Assembly (NCBI GenBank): GCA_900542445.1
Contig: UQNN01000001.1
Coordinates: 248,001 to 312,000 of the forward strand
Direction of reading: 5' to 3'
DNA length: 64,000 nt
Origin: an uncultured Eubacteriales bacterium
Lineage (GTDB): Bacteria > Bacillota > Clostridia > Christensenellales > Aristaeellaceae
Every line of letters begins with the position of its first letter. Position 1 is the stretch's first letter. Position numbers and translations under genes: made by a program. Below the pieces are notes generated by a model. The model had not been told where the DNA came from and searched no databases. It saw only the letters and a program-made list of their open reading frames with translations. Positions 16,547-25,118 of this stretch are shown one piece after another.

Positions 16547-17527
16547 TCATCGCTCGCACCTCGACGCGGCGGCGCTGCGTTCTTGACGTTTGGCACGTTC
16601 AAGGATTTCAGGCGGAATCCGCTCTACAATTCTGCGAAGTTCCCGATAATCGCTCAAGAGTTGCGCGTCATCCAGTTTCTTTTGAACACTTCCGCGTTTG
16701 GCAGTATCCAGTTTGCTTTGGAGTTCCGCAACTTCCTTCTTCAAAGAAGCGTTTTCAGTAGTTGTATCCGTAAAAGCGACTTTGTACTGGTCAAGCTGGG
16801 TCTGCATCCGCTCCACGCTGGGGATAAATCGTTCCAGCAGGGCTTCAACCTCCTGCAACTTGCTCTTGGCATTAAACATGGTCGCATCATCCATAACCGC
16901 TTCGATTTTCCTGCTCTGCTTGGCAAGATGGGTCATTTCTTTGAACACACGCGGCGGAATGTGCTTGCGGTCGGTCTTATCGGCGCTTTCGCCGCGTTCA
17001 AGGTCAGGATACTTGCTGACCATGTGTTCCCAATAGGCACTCTGCCACTGGCTCAGTTTAGCTTTGTTGCCGATAATCTCTTTGGCACTCAAACGATTAT
17101 CTTCCGTCAGAGGAACGAACGTGACGTGCATGTGCGGGGTTTTCTCGTCGAGATGAACGACGGCGGATGCAAAGGTTTCCGCACGCTGTTTCTGTTTCAG
17201 AAATTCAAGCGCATGTTCAAAGTATTCCCTGATTTGTTCCTGCGTTTTGTCCTTGAAGAAGCTGGGCGTACCGCCAATCAGGACTTCGACCAGCTTCACG
17301 CTGTCCGACCTCACACGGCATCCTGCTTCGGCAATCTGCCGCTGCGCTTCCTCCCGATAGGAATGTTCCGGCTGAATCAGGTGGAAATTCAATGCACTGC
17401 GGCTCGCGTCCACGTCGGGATTGCTGGCGTATTTCTCTTTGGTGCGTTCGTCGTGGGCTTCAATCCTGCCGATTTCAGGCCCTTTATATTTTGAAAATCT
17501 CATAATGGCGTATTGCACTTTCGCCAT
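16547..17527 (-). CDS. MobV-family (Pre/Mob) relaxase
   Basis: This 326-residue relaxase nicks DNA at an oriT and starts its transfer by a helper conjugation system. The N-terminal catalytic part starts MAKVQYAIMRFSKYKG. It has NPDVDASRSALNFHL in the second motif, and the metal-binding HLDEKTPHMHVTFVPL near residue 125. The C-terminal third, about residues 210-320, is a coiled coil rich in Glu, Lys and Leu. A GGAGG ribosome site precedes ATG 17527. The protein is shorter than many Pre proteins but keeps the catalytic block. The candidate oriT lies just upstream. Confidence 0.9.
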   Translation of the reverse strand: MAKVQYAIMRFSKYKGPEIGRIEAHDERTKEKYASNPDVDASRSALNFHLIQPEHSYREEAQRQIAEAGCRVRSDSVKLVEVLIGGTPSFFKDKTQEQIREYFEHALEFLKQKQRAETFASAVVHLDEKTPHMHVTFVPLTEDNRLSAKEIIGNKAKLSQWQSAYWEHMVSKYPDLERGESADKTDRKHIPPRVFKEMTHLAKQSRKIEAVMDDATMFNAKSKLQEVEALLERFIPSVERMQTQLDQYKVAFTDTTTENASLKKEVAELQSKLDTAKRGSVQKKLDDAQLLSDYRELRRIVERIPPEILERAKRQERSAAASRCER

Positions 17528-17731
17528 GTGTACCTCCTCAAAAAATATATAGTAGCGTTTTTCGCTTTTTTGCTATGTACGTACGTACACGATGCACAAA
17601 CCGTTGCTTAGAAAGATTGCCTTCATCTCAGAAATGAAGCAATATCTCATTTTTTCACGAATTTCGGCAGGGTTTATCGTCCTATGCCTTGCGGCGTACG
17701 TACGTACACAGCGTTTCGGTGTATTTCTCAC
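17528..17731. other. Candidate oriT / relaxase control region
   Basis: This 204-bp gap between relaxase and helicase genes has two direct copies of a 14-base motif, GTACGTACGTACAC, at 17577-17590 and 17696-17709. Each contains a 12-base palindrome. A small AGCG/CGCT hairpin lies at 17554-17566, directly before the relaxase ribosome site. MobV oriT sites usually sit upstream of the mob gene and contain inverted repeats, so location and structure fit. The nick site cannot be read from sequence alone. Confidence 0.5.
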
Positions 17732-19114
17732 TTATGCGATTTTGTTTTTTTCGTCGAACGGTGTTTCCATCCATGTTTTCTGCCAGCCATCCGAAAGCTG
17801 TATTGCAACGCCGATTCCCTTAAAGCCCCAAACACGACGACCTTGCAAGTTCAAAACATTATTGGTATGTATGATGCCATACTGTTTGGCATGAGCCACA
17901 AGATAATCGCTGACTGTTCTCAATTTGAGAGCAGGAAAGGCGTTTTCTTCGCACCAGAACGTATAAATCCTGTACATCTCTTTAGAACTGATGGTTCTGT
18001 TTGGACTTCGTTCGATATATCCATCCGAATCCATAAAGAGGATGACATTGTTCGCATCCTGCTTGACCACATCGCGGTTGCCTTTGGCACGCTCTCTCTC
18101 CGAAAATCGAAACTGATTGCGAACAAGACGCTGCAAGCCTTCGAACGCCCAAAAGAAGATACCTTCCAGCTCGCAGCACATCTTTTCGGCAATGTCGGGG
18201 TCGTCTTTGCGTGCAGCGGGCTTTTCCTTCGTTGTCAGGATGAGCTGACGGCGATAGAAGCCATCGCTTCGATCATACAAGGATTGCAGATCGCCGTTGG
18301 AAAACGCCAGCAGACGCGCATACATCCAGCCCTGATAGCTCTGCTTGCCCTTCTTTTCCAAATCCATCTTGTCCTGTGCGGTAACGATGGACTTGACATA
18401 GTTGGTCTGTTTCAACGCTTCCATGCGCATATCGTCGTCAATCATCAGGTGAATGTGTTCCAGATCGGCGCGGGCAAACCGATTCTCGGACACCTTTCCG
18501 ACGCTTCCATTCTTCGCATTGCACCCGAACAAGTGCGAAAGCACCGTCCCAATCTGACTTTTTCCTTCTCCGCCGCTGCCCTTGATGAGCATCATCCGCT
18601 GTCCCTTGTTGCTGGGAATCAGGCAATATCCGATATATTCCTGCAAGCAGGGGATATCCTCGGCATACAGCAGCTCGTCGAGGAAACGCAGCCAGACGGC
18701 AGGCGACGCGGCGTCAGGGGCATATCGAACGGGAAAGCGGCTTCTTACAATCTCGTTCTTTTCGTGCGTAAACCGACCATCCAGAAAGAGCGTTCCGTTT
18801 GCAAGGTGAATCCGATCCGTCTGTGGGGCAAGCTCGTCCACGTGCGCCGTGATTTTAAGCAGCTCAATGATGCTGCTGATTTTCTTGGTGACGCTGGTGG
18901 AAGCGTAGTCTTCCAGCATCGCGTAAATGTCAGCTTTGAGCGGCGCGTCATCCGTCATACAGCCTTCCGGCGTAAAGAAGGCATTTTCCGTGTAGAGGAT
19001 GTCGTGTGTTTTCAGAAAATGCTGGCAAAACAGGGCTTCATTGATGGATTTCCCGTCGAACCATGCAGGCCAGCCGTCAAGCGGCAGGACGGCTTTCTTC
19101 TTTTTCAAGTTCAA
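17732..19114 (-). CDS. Phage/plasmid-type replicative helicase (SF3, D5/P4-like)
   Basis: This 460-residue protein resembles the helicase half of P4-type primases. Walker A-like GSGGEGKSQ is near residue 176, with an acidic Walker B region LMIDDDMR about 50 residues later and an arginine-containing FSNGDLQSLYDRSDGFYRRQ segment. The N-terminal 150 residues match the D5_N-type region by layout. The C-terminus has a winged-helix-like tail. It probably unwinds the excised element for its replication. TTG 19114 is the start: GGAGG lies six bases upstream and no better start exists. It overlaps the primase gene by 38 bases, suggesting coupled translation. Confidence 0.82.
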   Translation of the reverse strand: MNLKKKKAVLPLDGWPAWFDGKSINEALFCQHFLKTHDILYTENAFFTPEGCMTDDAPLKADIYAMLEDYASTSVTKKISSIIELLKITAHVDELAPQTDRIHLANGTLFLDGRFTHEKNEIVRSRFPVRYAPDAASPAVWLRFLDELLYAEDIPCLQEYIGYCLIPSNKGQRMMLIKGSGGEGKSQIGTVLSHLFGCNAKNGSVGKVSENRFARADLEHIHLMIDDDMRMEALKQTNYVKSIVTAQDKMDLEKKGKQSYQGWMYARLLAFSNGDLQSLYDRSDGFYRRQLILTTKEKPAARKDDPDIAEKMCCELEGIFFWAFEGLQRLVRNQFRFSERERAKGNRDVVKQDANNVILFMDSDGYIERSPNRTISSKEMYRIYTFWCEENAFPALKLRTVSDYLVAHAKQYGIIHTNNVLNLQGRRVWGFKGIGVAIQLSDGWQKTWMETPFDEKNKIA

Positions 19115-19700
19115 GCTGTTCCTCCTCTGTGTAATGCTTCAGGTTGGTTTGGATGCGTTGAAGCGCACCCGTGTTGACGAGCGCTTTTGCCGTATCTTCG
19201 CGGAGTTTTGCATCCGCAGAATACAGCAGGTCGAGCACATGTCCGATGGCGGGCAGTTCATGCAGCGCTTGCGCAAACCGTCCGTCCCACGGTGCGTTCA
19301 TATCCGCAGGCGCGTATGCGGCTTTCCAGTGGTTCAAAAGCCGTTCATAGTCCGTCAGGGCTTTCGTACATTCCAGCACAAGTCTGCGCTGCTGCACCAC
19401 GGGCGGCTGAGCGGGCACAACCGCAGCCGACTGCGGTGTGTTCGGGTCAAGCCCGAAATCGGCAGCGAGTTTTTGCGCCGCCTGAATCAGAGAAAGTCCG
19501 AAAAGTTTGCTTACAAAGTCGATTACGTCTCCTTTTACCTGACAGCCGAAGCAGTAGAATCGTGTATCGACCTTCAAAGACGGGACATGGTCGTCGTGAA
19601 AGGGACAGAGCGTCATGCCGTTGCGCTGAACGTTCAAACCGTAGTGTTCAGCCGCCTGGCGGGTCGTAATTTGAGATTTGACGAATTGAAAGATGTTCAA
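19077..19700 (-). CDS. CHC2 zinc-finger primase-like protein
   Basis: This 207-residue protein has a DnaG-type zinc ribbon in the N-terminal 60 residues: CPFHDDHVPSLKVD followed by FYCFGC. It lacks the TOPRIM polymerase domain, so priming may require the downstream helicase or it may only bind template. TTG 19700 with TAGGAGG at six bases is chosen. The frame stays open for a further 63 codons upstream to a GTG at 19889, but the predicted transcript begins at about that point, leaving no room for a ribosome site. The tail is Glu-rich and overlaps the helicase start. Confidence 0.78.
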   Translation of the reverse strand: MNIFQFVKSQITTRQAAEHYGLNVQRNGMTLCPFHDDHVPSLKVDTRFYCFGCQVKGDVIDFVSKLFGLSLIQAAQKLAADFGLDPNTPQSAAVVPAQPPVVQQRRLVLECTKALTDYERLLNHWKAAYAPADMNAPWDGRFAQALHELPAIGHVLDLLYSADAKLREDTAKALVNTGALQRIQTNLKHYTEEEQLELEKEESRPAA

Positions 19701-19895
19701 GACATTCCTCCTAACAAATAAAAAGATGGTTAAAGGCGGCTGGCCGATTGTTCCGCTCAGTTCCGGACAGGCGACCTTGTGTGGCGCGGTGTCGTTTTCT
19801 CCTTCCTTGGCAGGCTGCACGAATGTGGTCACGGCCTGCATCCCCGGAAAGGTAGCTGATTGGACGGTCATGGAGTTTTCAAAGATCACGGCGAC

Positions 19896-19924
19896 ATTGT
19901 AACGGAAAACGTATAGACTGTCAG
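19896..19924 (-). promoter_or_regulatory. Promoter of the primase-helicase-mob operon
   Basis: CTGACA at 19919-19924 and TACAAT at 19896-19901 are 17 bases apart on the minus strand. Transcription would start near 19889 and leave a 190-base leader before the primase TTG. Confidence 0.65.
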
Positions 19925-19941
19925 AAAATCACGCATAATTA

Positions 19942-19971
19942 CAATTTTGGAGGTTTTCCGTTTCAAAATTG
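19942..19971. promoter_or_regulatory. Inverted repeat between divergent promoters (candidate XRE operator)
   Basis: CAATTTTG at 19942-19949 is mirrored by CAAAATTG at 19964-19971 with a 14-base spacer. It lies between the -35 boxes of the leftward replication operon and the rightward XRE gene, the place where an autoregulator would control both. Confidence 0.5.
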
Positions 19972-19976
19972 TGAAT

Positions 19977-20005
19977 TTGCAATGTGGCTTCCAGTGATGT
20001 ATAAT
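19977..20005 (+). promoter_or_regulatory. Sigma-A promoter of the XRE regulator
   Basis: TTGCAA at 19977-19982 and TATAAT at 20000-20005 with a 17-base spacer lie 32 bases before the regulator start. Confidence 0.8.
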
Positions 20006-20037
20006 CAAACCAAATCAGGAATCTGGAGGAACTCACA

Positions 20038-20859
20038 TTGGCAGAAAGAGAAACGCCGGGGCAGCGCATCAGAAATCTGCGCGAGGCCGCGTTTATCACA
20101 CAGAAGGACTTTGCCGAACGGATCGGCGTAGCCCCTTCACAACTCAGCCGCATCGAAAGTGGTGAAACCAAAACCATCAGCAGCGATATTCTGATCGCCA
20201 TCGCCACGGAATTTGACGTATCGACGGATTATCTGCTGGGGCTGTCCACATTTCAAAAGCCGCGCAACGTTGACGTGACGATGACGGGGCTTTCCGAAGT
20301 TGCGTTTAATCGGATGGTGAACGGCAAAATGGATATGGACGTTTTGAACCGATTGATTGAACACAAGCACTTTTCGCAGCTGACCAAGATGATTCGCATC
20401 TATTTTGCCGATGAGCTGGAATACGGGATTCAGAGCCGAAACATGATGCTGGACGTGTTAAGCGACACCATCATGGAATTTCCGACGACCAGCGAAGAGG
20501 CCGAAAAGGCCAAGCGTGAAGATGTGATGCTGTTCAGGTCGCAGAAATTCGCGCCGCATGAAGCGGATTTCGAGCGCATTAAAAATGTCTTTCTCTCTAT
20601 CCTCAAGGATATCAAGAAAGACATGGACGAAAAAGAACCGACGTCGCCGCCGGTTCAGATGGAATTTTTGAAAAAGCTGATGGGCGCAATTCGGGAACTG
20701 TCTCTCCCTAAAAATCCGCCGTCGCCGGAGAAAGCGGTGGATTGGACGATTTCGCAGCTTGCCAAACAGATTACGATGAGCGCGGAAACGAGAAAGGCAT
20801 ACAAACGTGCGTTTATGATGTCGCTTCACGATAACGAAAAAGCGCAGGGGAAAAAGTGA
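20038..20859 (+). CDS. XRE-family transcriptional regulator of the element
   Basis: This 273-residue regulator has an N-terminal Cro/C1 helix-turn-helix at about residues 8-65: LREAAFITQKDFAERIGVAPSQLSRIESG. A long helical C-terminal part follows with no recognised domain, rich in charged residues. TTG 20038 is preceded by GGAGGA at good spacing. It is the only gene of the core transcribed rightward and faces the primase operon across a region with an inverted repeat, so it probably represses or balances replication and transfer functions. No peptidase motif (HEXXH) was found. Confidence 0.85.
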   Translation: MAERETPGQRIRNLREAAFITQKDFAERIGVAPSQLSRIESGETKTISSDILIAIATEFDVSTDYLLGLSTFQKPRNVDVTMTGLSEVAFNRMVNGKMDMDVLNRLIEHKHFSQLTKMIRIYFADELEYGIQSRNMMLDVLSDTIMEFPTTSEEAEKAKREDVMLFRSQKFAPHEADFERIKNVFLSILKDIKKDMDEKEPTSPPVQMEFLKKLMGAIRELSLPKNPPSPEKAVDWTISQLAKQITMSAETRKAYKRAFMMSLHDNEKAQGKK

Positions 20860-20950
20860 CGGGTATCCCTTTGCTGCGGGGATGGGCAAGCAGGAAAGCA
20901 GCGCGGCGAGAGGATGTGGACGCAGCGGTCAACGCCATCCCCTTCACAAA

Positions 20951-21011
20951 GGTATAACACACTAGACCTTGCGAGCAAGGTCAGTGTGCCAAGGGGCTGC
21001 GGCCCCTTTGG
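20951..21011 (+). repeat. Double-hairpin repeat, copy 1
   Basis: CACACT-A-GACCTTGC at 20958-20972 pairs with GCAAGGTC-AGTGTG at 20975-20988, leaving one bulged A. It is followed by CCAAGGGGC/GGCCCCTTTGG at 20989-21011. Related copies begin near 29392 and 30663. This copy lies between the XRE gene and the ABC cargo block and could also act as a terminator for both. Confidence 0.8.
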
Positions 21012-21031
21012 AAACCCCCGGAGGCAATCCG

Positions 21032-21670
21032 TCACTTTACGCATTGCAGTTTACCCGCATCAATTTCAAACACCTCATCACACAACGTATTGATGTCAGT
21101 TTGGTTATGACTGGCCAATATAATCGTTTTTCCTTGAGCCTTCAGAGCAAGAAACAATTCTCTCATTTTTTCTACGCCGTCGTTATCCAATCCATTAAAA
21201 GGTTCATCTAACAAAAGAATCGGTGGATTCTCCATAATGGCTTGTGCAATAGCCAACCTTTGTCTCATACCCAAGGAATATTTTCCAACTTTTTTCTTCA
21301 TATCAGCATCAAGCCCAACCGTTTCAATCGCGCGGCATATTTCAGCATCCGTTATCTTATTTTTTATGCTCGCCAACAATTTCAAATTTTGAAAGCCTGT
21401 CTGATTATGAAGAAAACCGGGGGTTTCAATAATAACGCCCATATCCGTATTCGTTCGTCCGGTGCTTGTTGCCAATAAACCTTCAATCCAAATCTGTCCT
21501 TCATAAGTGGGAACGAGCCCGCAAATACAGCGTAAAAGCATCGTCTTTCCTGAACCATTTCTTCCAATTAGCCCATATATCAATCCTTTTTCAAAGGAAG
21601 CATTGATATCATTCAGCACAACGGTGTCGTTATATTTTTTTGTGAGCTTTCTTATTTCAATAATAGGCAC
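21032..21670 (-). CDS. ABC transporter ATP-binding protein (antimicrobial-peptide/ABC-2 type)
   Basis: This 212-residue ATPase has Walker A GRNGSGKT near residue 36, signature YSLGMRQRLAIAQAI, Walker B ILLLDEPFNGLD and the H-loop LASHNQ. The canonical LSGGQ is replaced by YSLGMRQ, as in exporters of the ABC-2 and lantibiotic-immunity kind. GTG 21670 follows AAGGAGG. It is the last gene of the minus-strand cargo operon, behind two permeases, and presumably forms the motor of that transporter. Substrate is unknown; the secreted small proteins of the same block, or a toxic peptide, are plausible. Confidence 0.88.
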   Translation of the reverse strand: MPIIEIRKLTKKYNDTVVLNDINASFEKGLIYGLIGRNGSGKTMLLRCICGLVPTYEGQIWIEGLLATSTGRTNTDMGVIIETPGFLHNQTGFQNLKLLASIKNKITDAEICRAIETVGLDADMKKKVGKYSLGMRQRLAIAQAIMENPPILLLDEPFNGLDNDGVEKMRELFLALKAQGKTIILASHNQTDINTLCDEVFEIDAGKLQCVK

Positions 21671-21715
21671 GACTTTTCTTCCTCCTTCTAAGGCAAACAG
21701 AAACACATTTTTTGC

Positions 21716-22570
21716 CTATTGAGAACGATTAGCTATATATATCTCAGTCTTATTGATTCTCATAAGACAAAGTACAAAAAACAAAAGCATAAAAAACAGC
21801 AGAACAAAAAAACTGTACTCAAACGAGTTGATTCCAAATATTGTTCCATTTCTTATAAGGACACTCAGTCGGGTTAAAGCAACGATTGAATACTTTTCTG
21901 ATTTTTCCGATAATATCATGAGTGAAAAAAGATCTTGTAAAATTAAGAAACCAGCAATTATACTTCCGATTTGTTTTTTCTCATCTAAATTAAAGAAAAA
22001 CTGAATTTCTGCCAGACAAACGCTTGCCATCCACGAAAAAAGCAGGCATAGCGCATTCGCGCCGATCGGCGACATGCTTTCGGTGATATATTTGCTGAAG
22101 CTCATCACATTTTCCAAATTGGTTTCTCCTCGCGAAAGCGCCAGTATAACCGCTCCCCACCGTGAACTAAATGTAATATTAGGAATGAATAGAAAAATTG
22201 AAACAAACGCTATCGCCGCAAAATAAATCATCGTAGAAACACAAATATAGATCATTTGAGCCATGCACCACTGAACCCGATTCATTCGAACAATGAGAAG
22301 GAGCTGTGTTTCGTCGAAAAAAGGAGCATCGCTAAATAAAAACAGCGTTCCTCCTACAATGACCATTTGTAAAAACACCGAGTTTGAAATAAAAGGATAC
22401 ACCCACGGTGTAATCTTGTAATGCTGCGCCGCCAGCCATGTACTGATAGGCGCAAGATGATCCCATATAACAAAACACACAACCAATATCGTCATATAAA
22501 ATCTTGACGATCTCAAAAGCTTCTTTATGTCGAAAAGAAAACATGCCCATATTCCATGAAAGTTAAGCAT
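21716..22570 (-). CDS. ABC-2-type permease subunit of the cargo block
   Basis: This 284-residue membrane protein has about six hydrophobic segments, including two near residues 25-45 and 60-80, a long pair around 105-135, and one at the C-terminal end rich in Phe and Leu. It has no recognised motif, but its size, topology and position between another permease and an ATPase identify it as a transporter subunit. It overlaps the upstream permease by eight bases, implying translational coupling. AT-rich codon use differs clearly from the chromosome backbone. Confidence 0.7.
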   Translation of the reverse strand: MLNFHGIWACFLFDIKKLLRSSRFYMTILVVCFVIWDHLAPISTWLAAQHYKITPWVYPFISNSVFLQMVIVGGTLFLFSDAPFFDETQLLLIVRMNRVQWCMAQMIYICVSTMIYFAAIAFVSIFLFIPNITFSSRWGAVILALSRGETNLENVMSFSKYITESMSPIGANALCLLFSWMASVCLAEIQFFFNLDEKKQIGSIIAGFLILQDLFSLMILSEKSEKYSIVALTRLSVLIRNGTIFGINSFEYSFFVLLFFMLLFFVLCLMRINKTEIYIANRSQ

Positions 22571-23345
22571 GTATGAACCTCCATCTCATTTTGAAACGAA
22601 ATATTCTATGGACAACGACATGTAACAAAACAAAGTAACCGGCCATACATAAAAAAGTCATGGCGTCATTTGCCTGAGATATATATTTTGCGACGTCGCT
22701 GGGCGAATGCCATGGCCCAGTTGAAATGTAAGCAATATTATACAATAATATATTTATAATAAACGGAGAAGCCAAAGCCACTTTTCTATCAGGATAGAAC
22801 GCAGATACCGCCAATCCTACACACGACCAAAGCGAACCGCACAAAGCAGAGCTAAAGATATAAGAAGCTATATATACACACGGATTTTTATTTTGCAGCC
22901 ATTGTCCAAACGGCTGCAAAATAAAGTTTTCAAGGTTGTCGCTGCCGGCCGCCAAAAATGGGTATCGAATGCGTAAAAGAAGCACAAAAGCTCCCCATCC
23001 GGCGGCGATTGTGACGAATCCCGAAACGGCGCAGACTATGTAATTACAATTTATATATGTTTTATCATCCATTCTTGCCAGAAGAAACGGCATAGTATGG
23101 TCACAAAAGTCTTGCGCTACTGCGTCTGCCATAACAAACGCAGCCAAGAGAGGTAAGAGGCGTGAAAAAGAACCAATATCGTATGTAAATCGAAACAAAT
23201 AAACAATATCAAGCGTATCATAATTCGCGCGAATATCTGGCATAACCACAAGGAAATTCATAAATACCATGCAAAAAACAGAAATGATCAGCCTAATCGA
23301 AAGCATTTTCATCTTTAGAAGATTAAAAAAATATGTTCTTTTCAT
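22563..23345 (-). CDS. ABC-2-type permease subunit of the cargo block
   Basis: This 260-residue membrane protein has about six hydrophobic stretches. A charged start (MKRTYFFNLLKMKML) leads into the first helix, and a GPWHSPSDVAKYIS loop lies before the last helix. It shows only a general likeness to the second permease. Four bases overlap the preceding gene. With the other permease and the ATPase it would make a heterodimeric exporter or an immunity-type transporter. I do not recognise a named family. Confidence 0.68.
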   Translation of the reverse strand: MKRTYFFNLLKMKMLSIRLIISVFCMVFMNFLVVMPDIRANYDTLDIVYLFRFTYDIGSFSRLLPLLAAFVMADAVAQDFCDHTMPFLLARMDDKTYINCNYIVCAVSGFVTIAAGWGAFVLLLRIRYPFLAAGSDNLENFILQPFGQWLQNKNPCVYIASYIFSSALCGSLWSCVGLAVSAFYPDRKVALASPFIINILLYNIAYISTGPWHSPSDVAKYISQANDAMTFLCMAGYFVLLHVVVHRIFRFKMRWRFIHA

Positions 23346-24544
23346 CCCGAAATCACTTCTCCTGTATAAGCATCCACATAAACTCTGGTTATAAACAGAT
23401 GTTCATCAATGTTTCGCGCTTGTATTTCATCAGGCGAAGCCCCTTCATCTGTCGAACTGAAAATCCACATCGGGCTTAAAACGATTTCTTTTTTCCGTTC
23501 CATTGCAACCAGCTTTAATTCAGCTCGAACAAAACAAAGTTTCTTTTCCGAAATGCTCTGAGTATAGTAGTTCGTCAACGCTTGAACCGCCGTTTTATAA
23601 TCAATGACCGGTTGATTCGCTTCTTTTGAAACCACCGCATACATCCCCGTAATTTTCATTCCAATCACGCCAGACGAATCAACCATCGCAACAATACGCG
23701 CTGGAAATCGTGTTTTATCGGTTGCACTTCTGCAAAAAGTCGCGTCAACCGGATAACCGTTGAGCGATTGCTCTGCAACAACTACATAACACTCATCTCT
23801 TTTGCTCCATGTGCGAGAATATTTCTTCTGGCGTGTTTTCGGCTCCGATTGCCAAAACAGGCTTCTTTCTATCAGTTTTTGCGCATCGTTGAGCGAAGAT
23901 TGATCCATCGCTATGATACGGCTGTTTGCAGTCGATATTCCAAAGGAGGACAAAACGCTGTCGATCTGTGCCAGAGCGTCTTCCGAACTGCAAAAATCCA
24001 ACTCGGCTTCATGGACAAAATAGTTTGACATATCGTTGATTTCATCATCAATAGGCAAGAAATATGAATATTTGTCATAATCATTCGCCTCATAATAAAT
24101 CGCTTCCGCCGCGGAAACCGTCAGCTTATCTCCGCGATCCGAAACATACATCGGTATGGGGCTTTCTTCCCGGTGAGTGCAGGAAAACAGGGAACACAGG
24201 CTTTGCTCCGGAATGGACATATATTTCACCGTAAAAGAGGGCATCTCATCAAAAGCCGATATCGGGCGGTTCATCAATTCAATCTTGATATGATCGGTTA
24301 TGCTTAAATTGTCGTATTGATCTTCATCCGTACAGCTTTCAAATCTGTCGTTTTTTTCATTACCACTGGAACTGGCAGTATAGTGTTCATCGTCAAGAAC
24401 GGAAAATACATTATTTTCTTCAATCGACGTTTGTGATTCAGTGCAATCCAGCATTTTATGATAAATAGAAGCCGAAGCAACGCAACTCAAAACGATAAGC
24501 GAAAGCACAACCAGTTTCTTCTTTCTCTTTTTAGCTCTGCTCAT
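23342..24544 (-). CDS. Membrane-anchored extracellular protein of unknown function
   Basis: This 400-residue protein has a basic start (MSRAKKRKKKL), a single transmembrane segment at about residues 11-29, then an entirely hydrophilic outside part rich in Asp, Glu and Ser. Near the end, the segments MWIFSSTDEG and RVYVDAYTGEVISG look like repeats found in PepSY- or YycH/YycI-like extracellular domains, but this is a weak resemblance. Four cysteines lie between residues 95 and 190. It is translationally coupled to the downstream permease, so it may be an accessory or sensor for that transporter. Confidence 0.6.
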   Translation of the reverse strand: MSRAKKRKKKLVVLSLIVLSCVASASIYHKMLDCTESQTSIEENNVFSVLDDEHYTASSSGNEKNDRFESCTDEDQYDNLSITDHIKIELMNRPISAFDEMPSFTVKYMSIPEQSLCSLFSCTHREESPIPMYVSDRGDKLTVSAAEAIYYEANDYDKYSYFLPIDDEINDMSNYFVHEAELDFCSSEDALAQIDSVLSSFGISTANSRIIAMDQSSLNDAQKLIERSLFWQSEPKTRQKKYSRTWSKRDECYVVVAEQSLNGYPVDATFCRSATDKTRFPARIVAMVDSSGVIGMKITGMYAVVSKEANQPVIDYKTAVQALTNYYTQSISEKKLCFVRAELKLVAMERKKEIVLSPMWIFSSTDEGASPDEIQARNIDEHLFITRVYVDAYTGEVISG

Positions 24545-24598
24545 ATCGGACGCTCCCTTTCATTTAACAGTCACCGCATGTATTTATTGCCATAATAG

Positions 24599-24634
24599 AT
24601 ATGCCACGAGAGGCATATACTTCTCGTGGCATAT
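24599..24634 (-). terminator. Strong hairpin between secreted-protein gene and transporter genes
   Basis: ATATGCCACGAGA pairs perfectly with TCTCGTGGCATAT (13 bp) 12 bases after the stop of the upstream gene. The minus-strand sequence that follows is CTATTATGG rather than a T run, so it may be a partial terminator or an RNA-stability element that lowers transporter expression relative to the secreted proteins. Confidence 0.6.
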
Positions 24635-24645
24635 TGAAATATGTT

Positions 24646-25032
24646 TTACGGATTCCAACGTCCACTGCAAGTGATTTCTTTATCCGCTTGGCCACGAAGA
24701 TTGTACAGCGTCCCTGCGACACCTTTGCGCACGGAATATTTCAGTTTGTAATGATGATTATTTACAGCAATCTTCATTGCCTGAGACGCCTCATGATCGC
24801 CGACGTAAGTACGGCTGCGAACGTAGAATCCCTTGCTGTCAGACACGCCGGAGGTCGGCGTTACATGACAGATTTGCTCACTGTCATTCTTGGGAACAGG
24901 TTCGCTGTTGCCGTCAATTCGTTCGTCGGCAACAATATGGAACTTCCAGTAATTCGTCTGCGCCGCAAGGCTCGTTGCAGCATAGAAGCAGCACAACATC
25001 GAAAGAACAACAAACATAGCCAGTTTTTTCAT
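24646..25032 (-). CDS. Small secreted protein, possibly DUF2712-like
   Basis: This 128-residue protein has a signal peptide (MKKLAMFVVLSML core, cleavage after SLAA near residue 24). The mature part has YWKFHIV near the start and ends TCSGRWNP. A sequence of this length with a strand-rich core and a final Trp-containing SG-W motif resembles DUF2712 proteins, small exported proteins of Firmicutes of unknown role, but I cannot verify this by search. It has an AAAGGAGG ribosome site. It sits directly upstream of the transporter genes and could be an exported effector. Confidence 0.6.
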   Translation of the reverse strand: MKKLAMFVVLSMLCCFYAATSLAAQTNYWKFHIVADERIDGNSEPVPKNDSEQICHVTPTSGVSDSKGFYVRSRTYVGDHEASQAMKIAVNNHHYKLKYSVRKGVAGTLYNLRGQADKEITCSGRWNP

Positions 25033-25118
25033 TGATAGTGCCTCCTTTGAAATCTCATTTGTTTCTGGTTGATTCTACAGTTTTCCAATCAAATGCTTGA
25101 AAAAAATTCGAGTTGATG

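Noticed and set aside
17577..17709. CRISPR-like array from the repeated GTACGTAC motif
   Set aside because: There are only two copies of a 14-base motif, with no regular spacers and no cas genes.
17592..17894. 100-codon plus-strand frame after the candidate oriT
   Set aside because: It overlaps the 3' end of the helicase gene, has no convincing ribosome site and shows no family features beyond chance hydrophobic stretches.
19693..19902. 69-codon plus-strand frame in the primase leader
   Set aside because: It has no ribosome site and lies opposite the predicted leftward leader. If the region is coding at all, the minus-strand frame continuous with the primase is the better candidate.
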